Shown: positions 1-8,403 of the stretch, piece by piece
Numbering within the stretch: the first letter of the stretch is position 1
Layout of the letters: each line of letters begins with the position of its first letter
NCBI GenBank assembly: GCA_024234855.1
Contig: JACKNN010000007.1
Location: forward strand, 62,001-126,000
DNA length: 64,000 nucleotides
Source of the DNA: Pseudomonadales bacterium
Lineage (GTDB): Bacteria; Pseudomonadota; Gammaproteobacteria; Pseudomonadales; Halieaceae
Direction: 5' to 3'
Program-made: the position numbers and the translations under genes
The notes under the pieces: generated by a model
Databases searched by the model: none
Told to the model about the DNA's origin: nothing
Seen by the model: the letters and a program-made list of their open reading frames with translations, nothing else

Positions 1-30
1 ATTGACTGTTTATTTTCTATCGGCTACTGT
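1..30 (+). promoter_or_regulatory. Promoter with truncated TetR-type operator upstream of P450
   Basis: The window opens on attga followed by CTGTTT (6-11). This is the right half and most of the 6-bp spacer of the AAwCAr-N6-CTGwTT element found at five other places in the first 26 kb; the left half would lie just outside the window. A TTGACT -35 (2-7) overlaps it, and TACTGT (25-30) follows at 17-bp spacing. The carotenoid oxygenase promoter near 5755 has the same -35, spacing and -10. It lies about 70 bp upstream of the P450 start. Confidence 0.55.
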
Positions 31-97
31 GGGCCCCAGTGTCGCAGAATCCGCCACCCCAACCGCGCCCCGATACGCGCAGTGCAAGGAGTACTGA

Positions 98-1336
98 ATG
101 GCCAAGTGCCCCGCCGACTTTGATTTTTTCGCCCCCGAGGTCATCGAGTCTCCGTTCGAGTTTTACCAGGTACTGCGCGAACAGGCCCCGGTGTACCTGC
201 TGCCGGGTACCAACATCTACCTGCTGTCCCGGCTGGACGATATCCGCCAGGCGGCCAAGGATACCGAGACCTTTTCCAGCGACTTCCGCTACCTGCTGCA
301 GGGCCCCGAGCCCTCGCCCGCGGCGGCAGAAATCTACAAGGACGGATACGACCAGGTCGACACCCTGCTGACCATGGATCCGCCTCGCCACAAGGTCTAC
401 CGCTCGCTGATCAACAAGGTCTTCTCCGCCAGGCGGGTGGCGAAGATGCAGGACTACATGGAGCAGATCGCCGATGAACTGATCGACAACATTATCGACA
501 AGGGGGAGTGCGAGTTCGTGCGGGATTTCGCCACGCCCCTGCCGGTCTACGTGATCGCCGACCAGCTGGGTGTGCCCCGCGCCGACCTGCGCAAAATAAA
601 AGCCTGGTCGGATGCGTTTGCCTCCCGCCTGGGCGGGATGGTGACCCCCGAGGCGGAAATTGAGAACGCGCACCTGATCGTGGAATACCAGCAGTACATG
701 GTCAGCATTATCCGGGACCGGCGGGCACAGCCGCGGGATGACATGATCTCTGACCTGGCCAATACCACGATCGAGGACGGCCGCCTGATGACCTTGGAGG
801 AACTGCTGAGCATGATCCAGCAGTTGCTGGTAGCGGGCAATGAAACAACCACCTCGGCGATAGCCGGCGGCCTGCTGTCATTGATCCAGCTGTCTGACCA
901 GCTGCAAGTACTGCTGGACGACCCTGCAATCATCGACAATGCGGTGGAGGAGATCCTGCGGCTGGAAACCCCCTCGGCGGGGTTGTGGCGTGTGGTGACC
1001 CGCGACACCCGGATCCGCGGGGTAGCGATACCCGCCGGTTCGCTGCTGATGCTGCGCTATGCGGCGGGCAACCGGGACGCGTCGGTGTTCAGCCAGCCGG
1101 AGGTCATGGATGTCTGCCGCGCCAATGCCGAAGACCACCTCGCCTTCGGGCAGGGCACCCATTTCTGCCCGGGCGCCATGCTGGCACGCAAGGAAATGCA
1201 GGTGGCGTTTCGCGCGCTGCTGCAGCGCCTGACCAATATCCGGCTGGTGGAGGGCAAGAACGACCTGACCCACTGGCCGAATGTGGTCTTGCGGGGACTG
1301 AAGTCACTGCATATCACCTTCGAGGCGAGGGTTTGA
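98..1336 (+). CDS. Cytochrome P450
   Basis: A 412-residue soluble bacterial cytochrome P450, a haem-thiolate monooxygenase that inserts one oxygen atom into an organic substrate using electrons from a ferredoxin and reductase. The I-helix oxygen-activation motif AGNETT is near residue 247, the K-helix ExxR is EILR, and the haem loop FGQGTHFCPG places the ligand at Cys357. Length and the lack of a membrane anchor fit the bacterial class I type. An AAGGAG ribosome site at 86-91 sits 6 bases before the ATG. No ferredoxin or ferredoxin reductase gene is in the window, so redox partners must be elsewhere. The upstream operator half-site ties it to the TetR cluster. The substrate cannot be read from sequence. 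Confidence 0.95.
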   Translation: MAKCPADFDFFAPEVIESPFEFYQVLREQAPVYLLPGTNIYLLSRLDDIRQAAKDTETFSSDFRYLLQGPEPSPAAAEIYKDGYDQVDTLLTMDPPRHKVYRSLINKVFSARRVAKMQDYMEQIADELIDNIIDKGECEFVRDFATPLPVYVIADQLGVPRADLRKIKAWSDAFASRLGGMVTPEAEIENAHLIVEYQQYMVSIIRDRRAQPRDDMISDLANTTIEDGRLMTLEELLSMIQQLLVAGNETTTSAIAGGLLSLIQLSDQLQVLLDDPAIIDNAVEEILRLETPSAGLWRVVTRDTRIRGVAIPAGSLLMLRYAAGNRDASVFSQPEVMDVCRANAEDHLAFGQGTHFCPGAMLARKEMQVAFRALLQRLTNIRLVEGKNDLTHWPNVVLRGLKSLHITFEARV

Positions 1337-1399
1337 GGGCGGGCACGGGTCAGGGCAACGCGAGAACGCCCGTTTATTGATTCCGGGTTGCCGCCGGTT

Positions 1400-2263
1400 C
1401 TAGCCGAAGTAGTCTACGCCGACAATTTCGTGCCAGCGCTGGCGAAAGGCCTCTCCCTGCAGGCAGTTGGCCGCTATCCATTCGTCGTCGCTGACACTGG
1501 CGCGGCCGGCGATATCCTCGATCGCATCCTGCCCGACGGGGTAGCGGAAGTGGGGCGCATCTGACTCGATGGCGTGGGCAACGGCGGCGGCGACATCCAG
1601 CGGGCTCGCGGGATTTTTCATGGTGTGTGTGGCCCATTGGCCCAGCCGCTCCAGGCTTCGCATATAGTGGCTGTCAGGTGGTGGCGGTGTGCCTTTTTCC
1701 CAGGCGGGGGTGGGTACGGAACCCGGCTCGATAAGGGCCACGCGCACGCCGAACTCGGCCATCTCGAAGGCCAGGGCCTCGCTCAGCCCCTCCAGCGCCC
1801 ACTTGGCGGCGGAGTAGTGGCCGTGGCAGCCAAACACCATACGGCCGGCGAGTGAACTCATGTTGACGATTCTGCCGGATCGCTGCTCGCGCATTATGGG
1901 AGTGATCGCCAGCAGCATGCGCACGGTGCCGAAGTAATTGGTTTCGAAGACCGCACGTACTTCCTCCAGCGGTGTTTCCTCTACCGCGCGCCCCCCGCCT
2001 ATGCCGGCGTTATTGACCAGGGCGTCGATGCGCCCGGCGCTGTCCATAACCGTTCCGACCGCGCGCTCCACCGAGTCGCCGTCGGTAATGTCCAGTTGCA
2101 CGATCTCAACGGGCAAGGCCTCGGCGGCAATCCTGTCTTTCAGTTCAGTGGCGGTGTGCGGGCTGCGTAGCCCGGCGAACACCTGGTGGCCATTGCGCGC
2201 CAGGTGCAATGCGGTTGCCTGGCCGATGCCGGTGCTGCTGCCGGTGACGAGTATGACTGCCAT
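1400..2263 (-). CDS. SDR-family oxidoreductase
   Basis: A 287-residue classical short-chain dehydrogenase/reductase, an NAD(P)-dependent alcohol/ketone oxidoreductase. The N-terminal Rossmann motif TGSSTGIG, the NNAGIG motif, a serine in MSSLAG and the catalytic YSAAK are all present in order. The C-terminal extension after about residue 240 is longer than the roughly 250-residue family core. It is the last gene of a minus-strand run (TonB receptor, unknown 267-residue protein, SDR) and converges on the P450. GGAG lies about 8 bases before the ATG. It probably acts on an alcohol or ketone produced in the same pathway; specificity is unknown. Confidence 0.9.
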   Translation of the reverse strand: MAVILVTGSSTGIGQATALHLARNGHQVFAGLRSPHTATELKDRIAAEALPVEIVQLDITDGDSVERAVGTVMDSAGRIDALVNNAGIGGGRAVEETPLEEVRAVFETNYFGTVRMLLAITPIMREQRSGRIVNMSSLAGRMVFGCHGHYSAAKWALEGLSEALAFEMAEFGVRVALIEPGSVPTPAWEKGTPPPPDSHYMRSLERLGQWATHTMKNPASPLDVAAAVAHAIESDAPHFRYPVGQDAIEDIAGRASVSDDEWIAANCLQGEAFRQRWHEIVGVDYFG

Positions 2264-2346
2264 AGGGGTTTCTCCGAAATCGGGGTAAATGAGGGTAGGG
2301 GATCAGGGCTGCTCGTCCAGCGCACGCAGCGGCGCATACCTGCGCA

Positions 2347-3150
2347 CTAGTTAACCTGCCAGCTCATGCGCACCGTGCAGGAGGTTTCCGGCAGGTGGGG
2401 ATCGAATTCCATTTTGAGGCCGCCGCCGGCGCCGTTGAACAGCGCCTCGAAGGGGCCTTTGCATATATTGAGGCAGCCCTCCTCGGGCAGCGCGTTGGGA
2501 TTGGGCAGGCTGTCGGCACTGGCGCAGGTGTGCCAGGCGCAATCCGGAATTTCCATAACAGTAATGCCCCCGGCGGGGTCGTACTCGGTAATGGTGGCCG
2601 GGCCTGTCAGCCAGTGGGCCGGGTTGAAGGTCTCGAACAGGAAGGTGCTCCAGCGGCCGGGTCTGGTGCTGCCATCGCGCGTTGGCCTGGCCTTCTTGTT
2701 GGTGTTTTTCTCGGACATGCTGTTCATCATCTTGAGGAACTCAGGCGAGTTTTCATGCGACAGCGCGACCGAGGTGCCGATCACAATGTCCTCGTACTGC
2801 TTCTGGCTGTAGTACTTGCGCAACTCCAGCAGCGCCCACTCCGCCTCCCGCACAAAGTTGCCATAGCGCTTGCGCCACTTCTCGCGGGGGGAATCCGACC
2901 ACCTGACGACTTCCCTGCGGGATCTGATAGCGGCGTAATCCCGGTCCACCTGCAGCCTGTCGCCGGACAGGCGCAGTATGGGCACAAGCGTATGGCTGAT
3001 AATCGGCATGGCCTTTTTCAGCAGCATGCTGTTGGACATCCACATGTCGATCCAGGCCTGTGGACCCCAGTTGTAATAGAAACCGGGCTTTTTGGCGCCG
3101 GGGACACGGCCGGTACCCTGGTCGCTGGTGATGATGGCGTCGTCACGCAT
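2347..3150 (-). CDS. Unrecognised 267-residue cluster protein, Cys-rich C-terminus
   Basis: I do not recognise this 267-residue protein with certainty. It has no signal peptide or clear membrane segment. The middle (about 85-150) is rich in charged and aromatic residues. The C-terminal third holds six cysteines in the patterns DCAWHTC, GCLNICK and SCT, a layout recalling small Cys-dependent hydrolase or ligand-binding domains such as the L-2-amino-thiazoline-4-carboxylate hydrolase group, but that is only a weak resemblance. It lies between the TonB receptor and the SDR on the same strand, with AAGGA 9 bases before the ATG, so it is probably co-transcribed and belongs to the same pathway. Confidence 0.75.
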   Translation of the reverse strand: MRDDAIITSDQGTGRVPGAKKPGFYYNWGPQAWIDMWMSNSMLLKKAMPIISHTLVPILRLSGDRLQVDRDYAAIRSRREVVRWSDSPREKWRKRYGNFVREAEWALLELRKYYSQKQYEDIVIGTSVALSHENSPEFLKMMNSMSEKNTNKKARPTRDGSTRPGRWSTFLFETFNPAHWLTGPATITEYDPAGGITVMEIPDCAWHTCASADSLPNPNALPEEGCLNICKGPFEALFNGAGGGLKMEFDPHLPETSCTVRMSWQVN

Positions 3151-3232
3151 TACGAGTCGTCCTTTTTCCAGTCCTGTCAGTCATCAGCCGGGATCCGTGT
3201 TGCTGCTGCCGCACCTTGCACCCGGCTGCCCG

Positions 3233-5647
3233 CTAATTATATACGCGCACGGTAATGCCGTAGGTAAGCTCAGGCGCGGTGACAGCGGTGTAGCCGCCCA
3301 CGGTGGGTATGTCGATACCGATGGCGTAGTAGTTTTCATCCAACAGGTTGCGGCCCCACAGGGCCACTTCCCAGTCATTGCCTTTGTTGGTCAGGGTCAG
3401 CCTCAGGTTGACCAGGTTGACCTCGTCGTTCTTCAGGTGGGGGTCCAGGTCCTGGTCCAGGAAGTAGCTGTCGACGTAACTGTGTTCCAGCCTGGCCATG
3501 CCATTGAGTTTTTCGCCCAGGTCCAGCTCGTACTGAAAGTAGGTGCTGAGGGTCCATTCGGGGGCGTTGTCCAGCGGCTTGCCCTTCAGGTCCTGGGTGC
3601 AGACGGTGGTCAGGCCGGGCGCGCCGCCCTGGGCGCCATCCACGATGTAGTATTCGTTGAAGGCCTGTTCAACAGTGCACTGGCCATTGTCGAAGGAGCC
3701 GTACTCAGCCTTGTTGTAGCCAATGGCGGTGCCCAGGGTGGCGTCCGCTACCGGTATGAAGACCAACTCCGTTTCGAGGCCATAGCTTTCCATGTTTCCG
3801 GCGTTGATGACCCTGATGCTGGAGCCGTCGAAGGTCTGGGACTGGAAATCCTCGTAGTCCACGTAAAACAGCGCGCCGTTGAACTGCAGGCGGCGATCGC
3901 TCCAGCTGGTTTTCCAGCCGAGTTCGTAGTTGGTTGCCTTCTCTGGCTCGAACTCGCCACTGGACCCGCTCACGGTACGTCGCTGGTCATAGCCGCCTGA
4001 CTTGAAGCCGCGGCTCACCAGCGCGTAGCCCATTACGTCCTCCTGCAGGAAGTAGCGTACATTCAGCGACGGTGAGGCATCGGAGTCGGTGCGGCTGTCA
4101 TCGTAGTAAATATCGGGGCCCGCCACCGGTGGTATATCGATCGGTGAAGTGGGGGTGGTGATCTGGGATCCGTCCCGTGCCTTTTTCTCCCAGGTGTAGC
4201 GCAGTCCCAGGGTGGCGCTGATTTTCTCGTTGTAGTTCCAGACAACCTGGCCGAAGGCGGCGAAGCTGGTGGTTTCGTAGACGTTGTCGTCGACGTTCAG
4301 TGTGCCGTCGGGGAACAGGATACTGAAACCCACGCCGATGTTGTTAACCAGTTGCGGTGACATGGAAAAGGTACCGGCGGAGTCCATTTTCGAGTAGTAG
4401 GCGTAGAGCCCGCCCTGGGTTTCGAAAGTCCGGCCACCGGGGGAGGTGAAGCGCAGTTCGCTGGAATACTGGTCCAGCTTGATATCGGTAGATCCTCGCA
4501 CCGCATCATAGGCAGTGAAGTCACCGTCATAGGCGCTGTCCGATTCATAGTGACGCCAGGCGTTGATGAAGGTGAGGGTGTCCTCGCTCGCCAGGTCCTT
4601 GTTCCATTCTGCCGCCACACCGCCGACTTCCACCTTGTTATGCAGGTCGCCGTCCAGCCAGTAGTCTTTGCCGAACGGGTCCGCTTTGGGCGGGCTGAAG
4701 CCGGCGCTGTCCTCGAAAGCGGTGTACTGGAGTATGGGCTGGCCCAGGGCATTCAGCCCCAGCATTTGCTGCCACTGGGCAGACGGGTTGTTGGTGATCG
4801 GCACGTTCAGGGTGGACAGGCCGTCGTAGCTAATGACGGCAAAGGCGCAGCAGTCAGTATCCTCCTTGGTGTAGTCCATGCTGACGACCAGTTGCCCGAG
4901 TCCGTCATTGCCCTCATGTTCGTCCAGGTTGAACAGGATTCTCGAGCGCCCGCCCCACTTGTTCGTGTCGTTGAGGCCCTCACCGTTGTAGGTATTGTCG
5001 AACAGGTGGTCGCCCTTGATGCCAAAGCCCGACAGGCGCATGGCGTTGCCCGAACTGCCAAAGGGAATATTCACCATGCCGCGCAGGTCGGCCTGCTGGT
5101 TGTTGTCGTAACCGGCTTCTAGCATCGACTCGTACCCGTCGACGGGCAGGGCGGTGATAATGCTGATGGCGCCGGCAGCGGTGTTTTTTCCATACAGGGT
5201 GCCCTGGGGCCCACGCAGTACTTCAATTCGCTGCACATCGATCAGGTCGCTGATACTCATCCCCGCCCGGCCCTGGTACACCCCGTCGATAAACAGGCCC
5301 ACGCTGGGGTCGATACCCGAATTGGACCCCACCGAGCCGATACCCCGAATCCTGATGGAGGTGGAGTTGGAGTCAGCCCCGGGGATAATGACAAGGTTGG
5401 GGGTGTACTGTTCCAGGTCCTTGAGCTGGTTGACACCGGACTCCTTGAAAAAGTCGCCGGAGAATGCCGACACCGACATGGGGACATCCTGGATGTTCTC
5501 CACCCGCCGGCTGGCGGTAACCAGCGTTTCTTCCAGCGACAGGCTGTCGGTCTTCGGGGCCGGGGGGGTGTCATCCTGGGCCAGCACCGGCGTCACCAGG
5601 CAGGGGGCCAATGCTGCGGCAGTGATAAACCCACGGATGTAGCCCAT
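3233..5647 (-). CDS. TonB-dependent outer-membrane receptor
   Basis: An outer-membrane TonB-gated beta-barrel receptor that imports a ligand into the periplasm. The chosen ATG at 5647 starts a hydrophobic signal peptide ending near PVLAQ; an upstream in-frame start at 5704 would add 19 residues before it and is unlikely. A TonB-box-like segment (EETLVTAS) follows, then the plug domain with IRGIG and LRGPQGTLYGKN, then a long barrel ending in aromatic-rich strands at the C-terminus. About 804 residues, normal for the catabolic rather than the siderophore subgroup. It is divergent from carotenoid oxygenase 1 and shares the operator at 5747-5764, so it is the likely uptake gate for the cluster's substrate. 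The ligand is unknown. Confidence 0.95.
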   Translation of the reverse strand: MGYIRGFITAAALAPCLVTPVLAQDDTPPAPKTDSLSLEETLVTASRRVENIQDVPMSVSAFSGDFFKESGVNQLKDLEQYTPNLVIIPGADSNSTSIRIRGIGSVGSNSGIDPSVGLFIDGVYQGRAGMSISDLIDVQRIEVLRGPQGTLYGKNTAAGAISIITALPVDGYESMLEAGYDNNQQADLRGMVNIPFGSSGNAMRLSGFGIKGDHLFDNTYNGEGLNDTNKWGGRSRILFNLDEHEGNDGLGQLVVSMDYTKEDTDCCAFAVISYDGLSTLNVPITNNPSAQWQQMLGLNALGQPILQYTAFEDSAGFSPPKADPFGKDYWLDGDLHNKVEVGGVAAEWNKDLASEDTLTFINAWRHYESDSAYDGDFTAYDAVRGSTDIKLDQYSSELRFTSPGGRTFETQGGLYAYYSKMDSAGTFSMSPQLVNNIGVGFSILFPDGTLNVDDNVYETTSFAAFGQVVWNYNEKISATLGLRYTWEKKARDGSQITTPTSPIDIPPVAGPDIYYDDSRTDSDASPSLNVRYFLQEDVMGYALVSRGFKSGGYDQRRTVSGSSGEFEPEKATNYELGWKTSWSDRRLQFNGALFYVDYEDFQSQTFDGSSIRVINAGNMESYGLETELVFIPVADATLGTAIGYNKAEYGSFDNGQCTVEQAFNEYYIVDGAQGGAPGLTTVCTQDLKGKPLDNAPEWTLSTYFQYELDLGEKLNGMARLEHSYVDSYFLDQDLDPHLKNDEVNLVNLRLTLTNKGNDWEVALWGRNLLDENYYAIGIDIPTVGGYTAVTAPELTYGITVRVYN

Positions 5648-5746
5648 AAATGTTCTGCTCACCTTTGTTATATTTCGCGCGTAAGCGGGGGAAGTTGCGC
5701 GCAAACGAGCTGCGCGCCCACAGTAGCAAATGCGCTTTATAAAAAC

Positions 5747-5783
5747 AAACAGAATTGACTGATTTTAATAGTAGCGGTACTGT
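5747..5783 (+). promoter_or_regulatory. TetR-type operator and promoter in divergent region
   Basis: AAACAG-aattga-CTGATT at 5747-5764 matches the AAwCAr-N6-CTGwTT element. The right half overlaps a TTGACT -35 (5755-5760) with TACTGT (5778-5783) 17 bp downstream, directed at the carotenoid oxygenase gene at 5820. The TonB receptor starts on the other strand 100 bp away, so one bound repressor could control both directions. Confidence 0.6.
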
Positions 5784-5819
5784 TGGCGTCTGCCCACGAA
5801 CAATTTTTCGAGGAATACC

Positions 5820-7271
5820 ATGGCCCAGCCGATGCCCGCCGAGAACATCTTCCTGAATTTCCCCTGGGGCCCCATCCAGATGGAATGCGATGCCCGCGAC
5901 CTGGTGGTGGAGGGCGAGATACCGGCAGACCTGCACGGCACCCTCTACCGCAACGGTCCCAACCAGCGCTTCCGGCCCCGCGGCGATTACCACCTGTTCG
6001 CCGGCGACGGTATGGTGCACGCCTTCAGGATCGAGAACGGCAAGGTGGATTACCGCAACCGCTGGGTGCGCACCGCCAAGTGGAAAATAGAGGACAAGGA
6101 GGGGCGGGCGGTAGTCAACGCCATGAACCCCTTTGATTGCGAGCCCGAGTACAGCGACTTTGTGCTGGTAGACAAGGAGGGACTGGCCAATACCGCCCTG
6201 GTCTGGCACGCGGGACGCCTGCTGGCCATGGAGGAGGGGCACCCGCCCTACGAGCTCGACCCCGTCAGCCTGGACTCCATCGGCACCTGGACCTTCCGCG
6301 GCAAGCTGCATACCGCCATGACCGCCCACCCCAAGGTCGACCCGGCAACCGGGGAGATGGTGTTTTTCGCCTACATGGCCACCGGGCCTTTTGCGGCTGA
6401 TGTGATGGTGCACAAGGTCGACCCCAGGGGCCTCCTTGCCGAGAGCATTCATATCCCCACGCCGTATTCGTCGATGGTGCACGATTTCGTGATAACCGAG
6501 AACTATATCGTGATTCCGGTCATGCCGATCAGCGGCAGCCTGGAGCGGGCGATGGTGGGCGGCCCCCCGTTCGCCTGGGAGCCGGACAAGGGCATGCACA
6601 TCGGCATACTGCCGCGCCACGGCGGCACCGCCGCCGACATTCGCTGGCTGGACATGGACCTGGCCTTCGCCTTTCATTTCATGAACGGCTTTGACCGCGA
6701 CGGCGTGATTACCGTCGACGCCTGCCAGATGCCGCATGCACCGCTGTTCCCCACCGTGGACGGCAAATCCACCGGCAAGGCCGAGCCCTACCTGACCCGC
6801 TGGACTATCGATATGAACGCCGAAGCGCCGCGGGTGGAATTTGAGCGCATCGACGAGTACCAGTCGGAATTCCCCCAGTGTGACCCGCGCTACGTCGGCA
6901 AGCCCTACCGCCACGGCTGGTATACCTCCCCCGACGGTGAACTCCGCAGCGTGATGAAAGAGAATGACAATTACTTCAACACCATAGGCCACTTCGATCA
7001 CGAAACCGGCGCGGTGGACCGCTTTTCCTGCGGGCAGGCCCTGACCTCGGAGGCCCTGTTCGTGCCAAAACCCGGTAGCTCCGCCGAGGGCGAGGGTTAT
7101 GTGTTATCCGTGGTCACCAGTTTTGAAACCCGTACCAGCAGCCTGTACATATTTGACGCCCTGCAACTGGCGGCGGGCCCGCTGGCGATTGCCCGGCTGT
7201 CGCATTGCGTGCCGGCGGGCTTTCACGGCACCTGGCGCGCGGGGGCAACCGGACAGGGGCCGTCGGGTTAG
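5820..7271 (+). CDS. Carotenoid oxygenase (RPE65/lignostilbene-type) 1
   Basis: A 483-residue member of the carotenoid cleavage oxygenase family: Fe(II) enzymes with a seven-bladed propeller that split a C=C bond of apocarotenoids, stilbenes or phenylpropenes with O2. The four iron histidines are visible in their usual contexts: TAHPKVD, VHDFVITENY, FHFMNGFDRDG and the C-terminal GFHGTW. The N-terminal blade signature GTLYRNGPN and the GDGMVHAF segment are also typical. The family defines the reaction type, but the substrate is not deducible. It is divergent from the TonB receptor and under a cluster operator. A second, clearly different paralogue lies at 25917-27323. Its 3' end overlaps the convergent small lipoprotein gene by 4 bp. 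Confidence 0.95.
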   Translation: MAQPMPAENIFLNFPWGPIQMECDARDLVVEGEIPADLHGTLYRNGPNQRFRPRGDYHLFAGDGMVHAFRIENGKVDYRNRWVRTAKWKIEDKEGRAVVNAMNPFDCEPEYSDFVLVDKEGLANTALVWHAGRLLAMEEGHPPYELDPVSLDSIGTWTFRGKLHTAMTAHPKVDPATGEMVFFAYMATGPFAADVMVHKVDPRGLLAESIHIPTPYSSMVHDFVITENYIVIPVMPISGSLERAMVGGPPFAWEPDKGMHIGILPRHGGTAADIRWLDMDLAFAFHFMNGFDRDGVITVDACQMPHAPLFPTVDGKSTGKAEPYLTRWTIDMNAEAPRVEFERIDEYQSEFPQCDPRYVGKPYRHGWYTSPDGELRSVMKENDNYFNTIGHFDHETGAVDRFSCGQALTSEALFVPKPGSSAEGEGYVLSVVTSFETRTSSLYIFDALQLAAGPLAIARLSHCVPAGFHGTWRAGATGQGPSG

Positions 7272-7609
7272 CCAAACGCTGCCGTGAACGCGACTACCAG
7301 TACGAGTTCGATGGCCATGAGAATATATAAAAAGTTGCTTTCTTTTTCAGTTGCGCCCGAATTCCTGACCTGGACGGCCTGAATATCGTCATAACTGATT
7401 TCGACATCGTCGCCGCGTATGGAACTGCTTGAGATCCCGGTGATCCTGAACTCGTGGACCTGCTCGTCGTTCGTGATTATGCTGACCGCGTCGCCTACAA
7501 AAAGGGTGTAAGGGGGCGTGACACCATCGTGACGCGGAACGTCCCTGTACTCGTGCGAAACGCATCCTGTGAGCACAGCCAGGAGAGTTAGAAGGACGCC
7601 GCGAACCAT
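7268..7609 (-). CDS. Small predicted lipoprotein with C-terminal membrane segment
   Basis: A 113-residue protein with a short hydrophobic signal and the lipobox LTGC (lipidation Cys at about residue 16). A small central domain of roughly 60 residues (PYTLFVGDAVSIIT onward) resembles the SH3-like fold seen in bacterial surface lipoproteins, but no family is certain. The last 20 or so residues form a hydrophobic segment, unusual for a lipoprotein and suggesting a second membrane contact. It converges on carotenoid oxygenase 1. The nearest GGAGG is about 22 bases upstream of the ATG, so the exact start is uncertain. It does not look like part of the catabolic pathway. Confidence 0.7.
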   Translation of the reverse strand: MVRGVLLTLLAVLTGCVSHEYRDVPRHDGVTPPYTLFVGDAVSIITNDEQVHEFRITGISSSSIRGDDVEISYDDIQAVQVRNSGATEKESNFLYILMAIELVLVVAFTAAFG

Positions 7610-8403
7610 ATATTGCCCAACCCCATCGTAGCCTCCTGCTTATAAGTTAACCGCTGAGGCTGGAGGTGGCTTGAACACTGCGGTTACAGCCAAGAGTAGC
7701 CCCGCTTCAATAACTCCGATACAGCTGCGTTCAGAATATTTTGAGCTATCGGCTATGAAAATTGCCATTTTTCGATCTGAAGTTGCAGTGGGCAAGCTGG
7801 CGCAAGTATCGGGGCGCCGCTGCGCTAACGCTTTTTTATAAAGGGGAAGTATGGCTGTGGTTTGCTTTGGGCGGAGCCCGCTATTCCAGCGGTTGAACCA
7901 ACGTCGGCTTCCAGCTGCATATTCGACCTGTCTGTGGAGGGCGAGTATGTGGCCTGGGCCCTCCACCTGTCGCAGCGGAAACCTGACCAGTAGGGCTATC
8001 TCCAGGTCACGGTTAACTTTGCGGTGTGCAGTTTCACAATCACACTTCGGCTATGTGCCGAGAGCAGATGATTTGACTGGAGAATATACCACGCAGATAC
8101 CGGCACAAAGGTGCCACTTTTAGTCATGTGCCATCAACTTGAACTTCAGCATGAACTGCTCGCCCTTGATCGGGAACTGGCCCCCAAGGCAATTTTTCCT
8201 GTTGCGCAGGCAACTGCGGATTTTTTCTTTGAAGCATGCCAATTATCCCTTTTTTAATTGTGCCGTTATTTGAAGTAATGATTCATATCAAGACCTCGAC
8301 GCCGGGTTTGGTGTTACTTTTTCAGCCAGTAAACTTAAGTGCAGGTTTACGGGCGCCCCTGAAAAACGTGAACAGGGGGGCTAGTTGATTCCAGAAACCC
8401 AGG
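7610..8403. other. Non-coding or degraded stretch
   Basis: Roughly 790 bp with no convincing gene and base composition less GC-rich than the flanks. Two overlapping open frames (7640-7966 minus, 7851-8123 plus) have no recognisable motif or good ribosome site. A 43-residue frame at 8125-8256 plus is open but also unrecognised. An inverted repeat TAACCGC/GCGGTTA lies near 7647-7686. This may be remnant sequence of the accessory segment that continues with the RHS-like lipoprotein and the IS21 element. Confidence 0.5.

Noticed and set aside
1337..1399. Terminator between P450 and SDR
   Set aside because: Only a 5-bp GGGCG/CGCCC stem with a long loop; not convincing.
3187..3228. AGCCGGG...CCCGGCT inverted repeat after the TonB gene as terminator
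   Set aside because: The loop is long and no T-run follows on the minus strand.
5571..7001. 476-codon minus-strand frame
   Set aside because: Antisense of carotenoid oxygenase 1 and its promoter; His/Gly/Val-rich shadow composition.
7640..8123. Two small frames (minus 7640-7966, plus 7851-8123)
   Set aside because: They overlap each other, lack ribosome sites and show no recognisable sequence.
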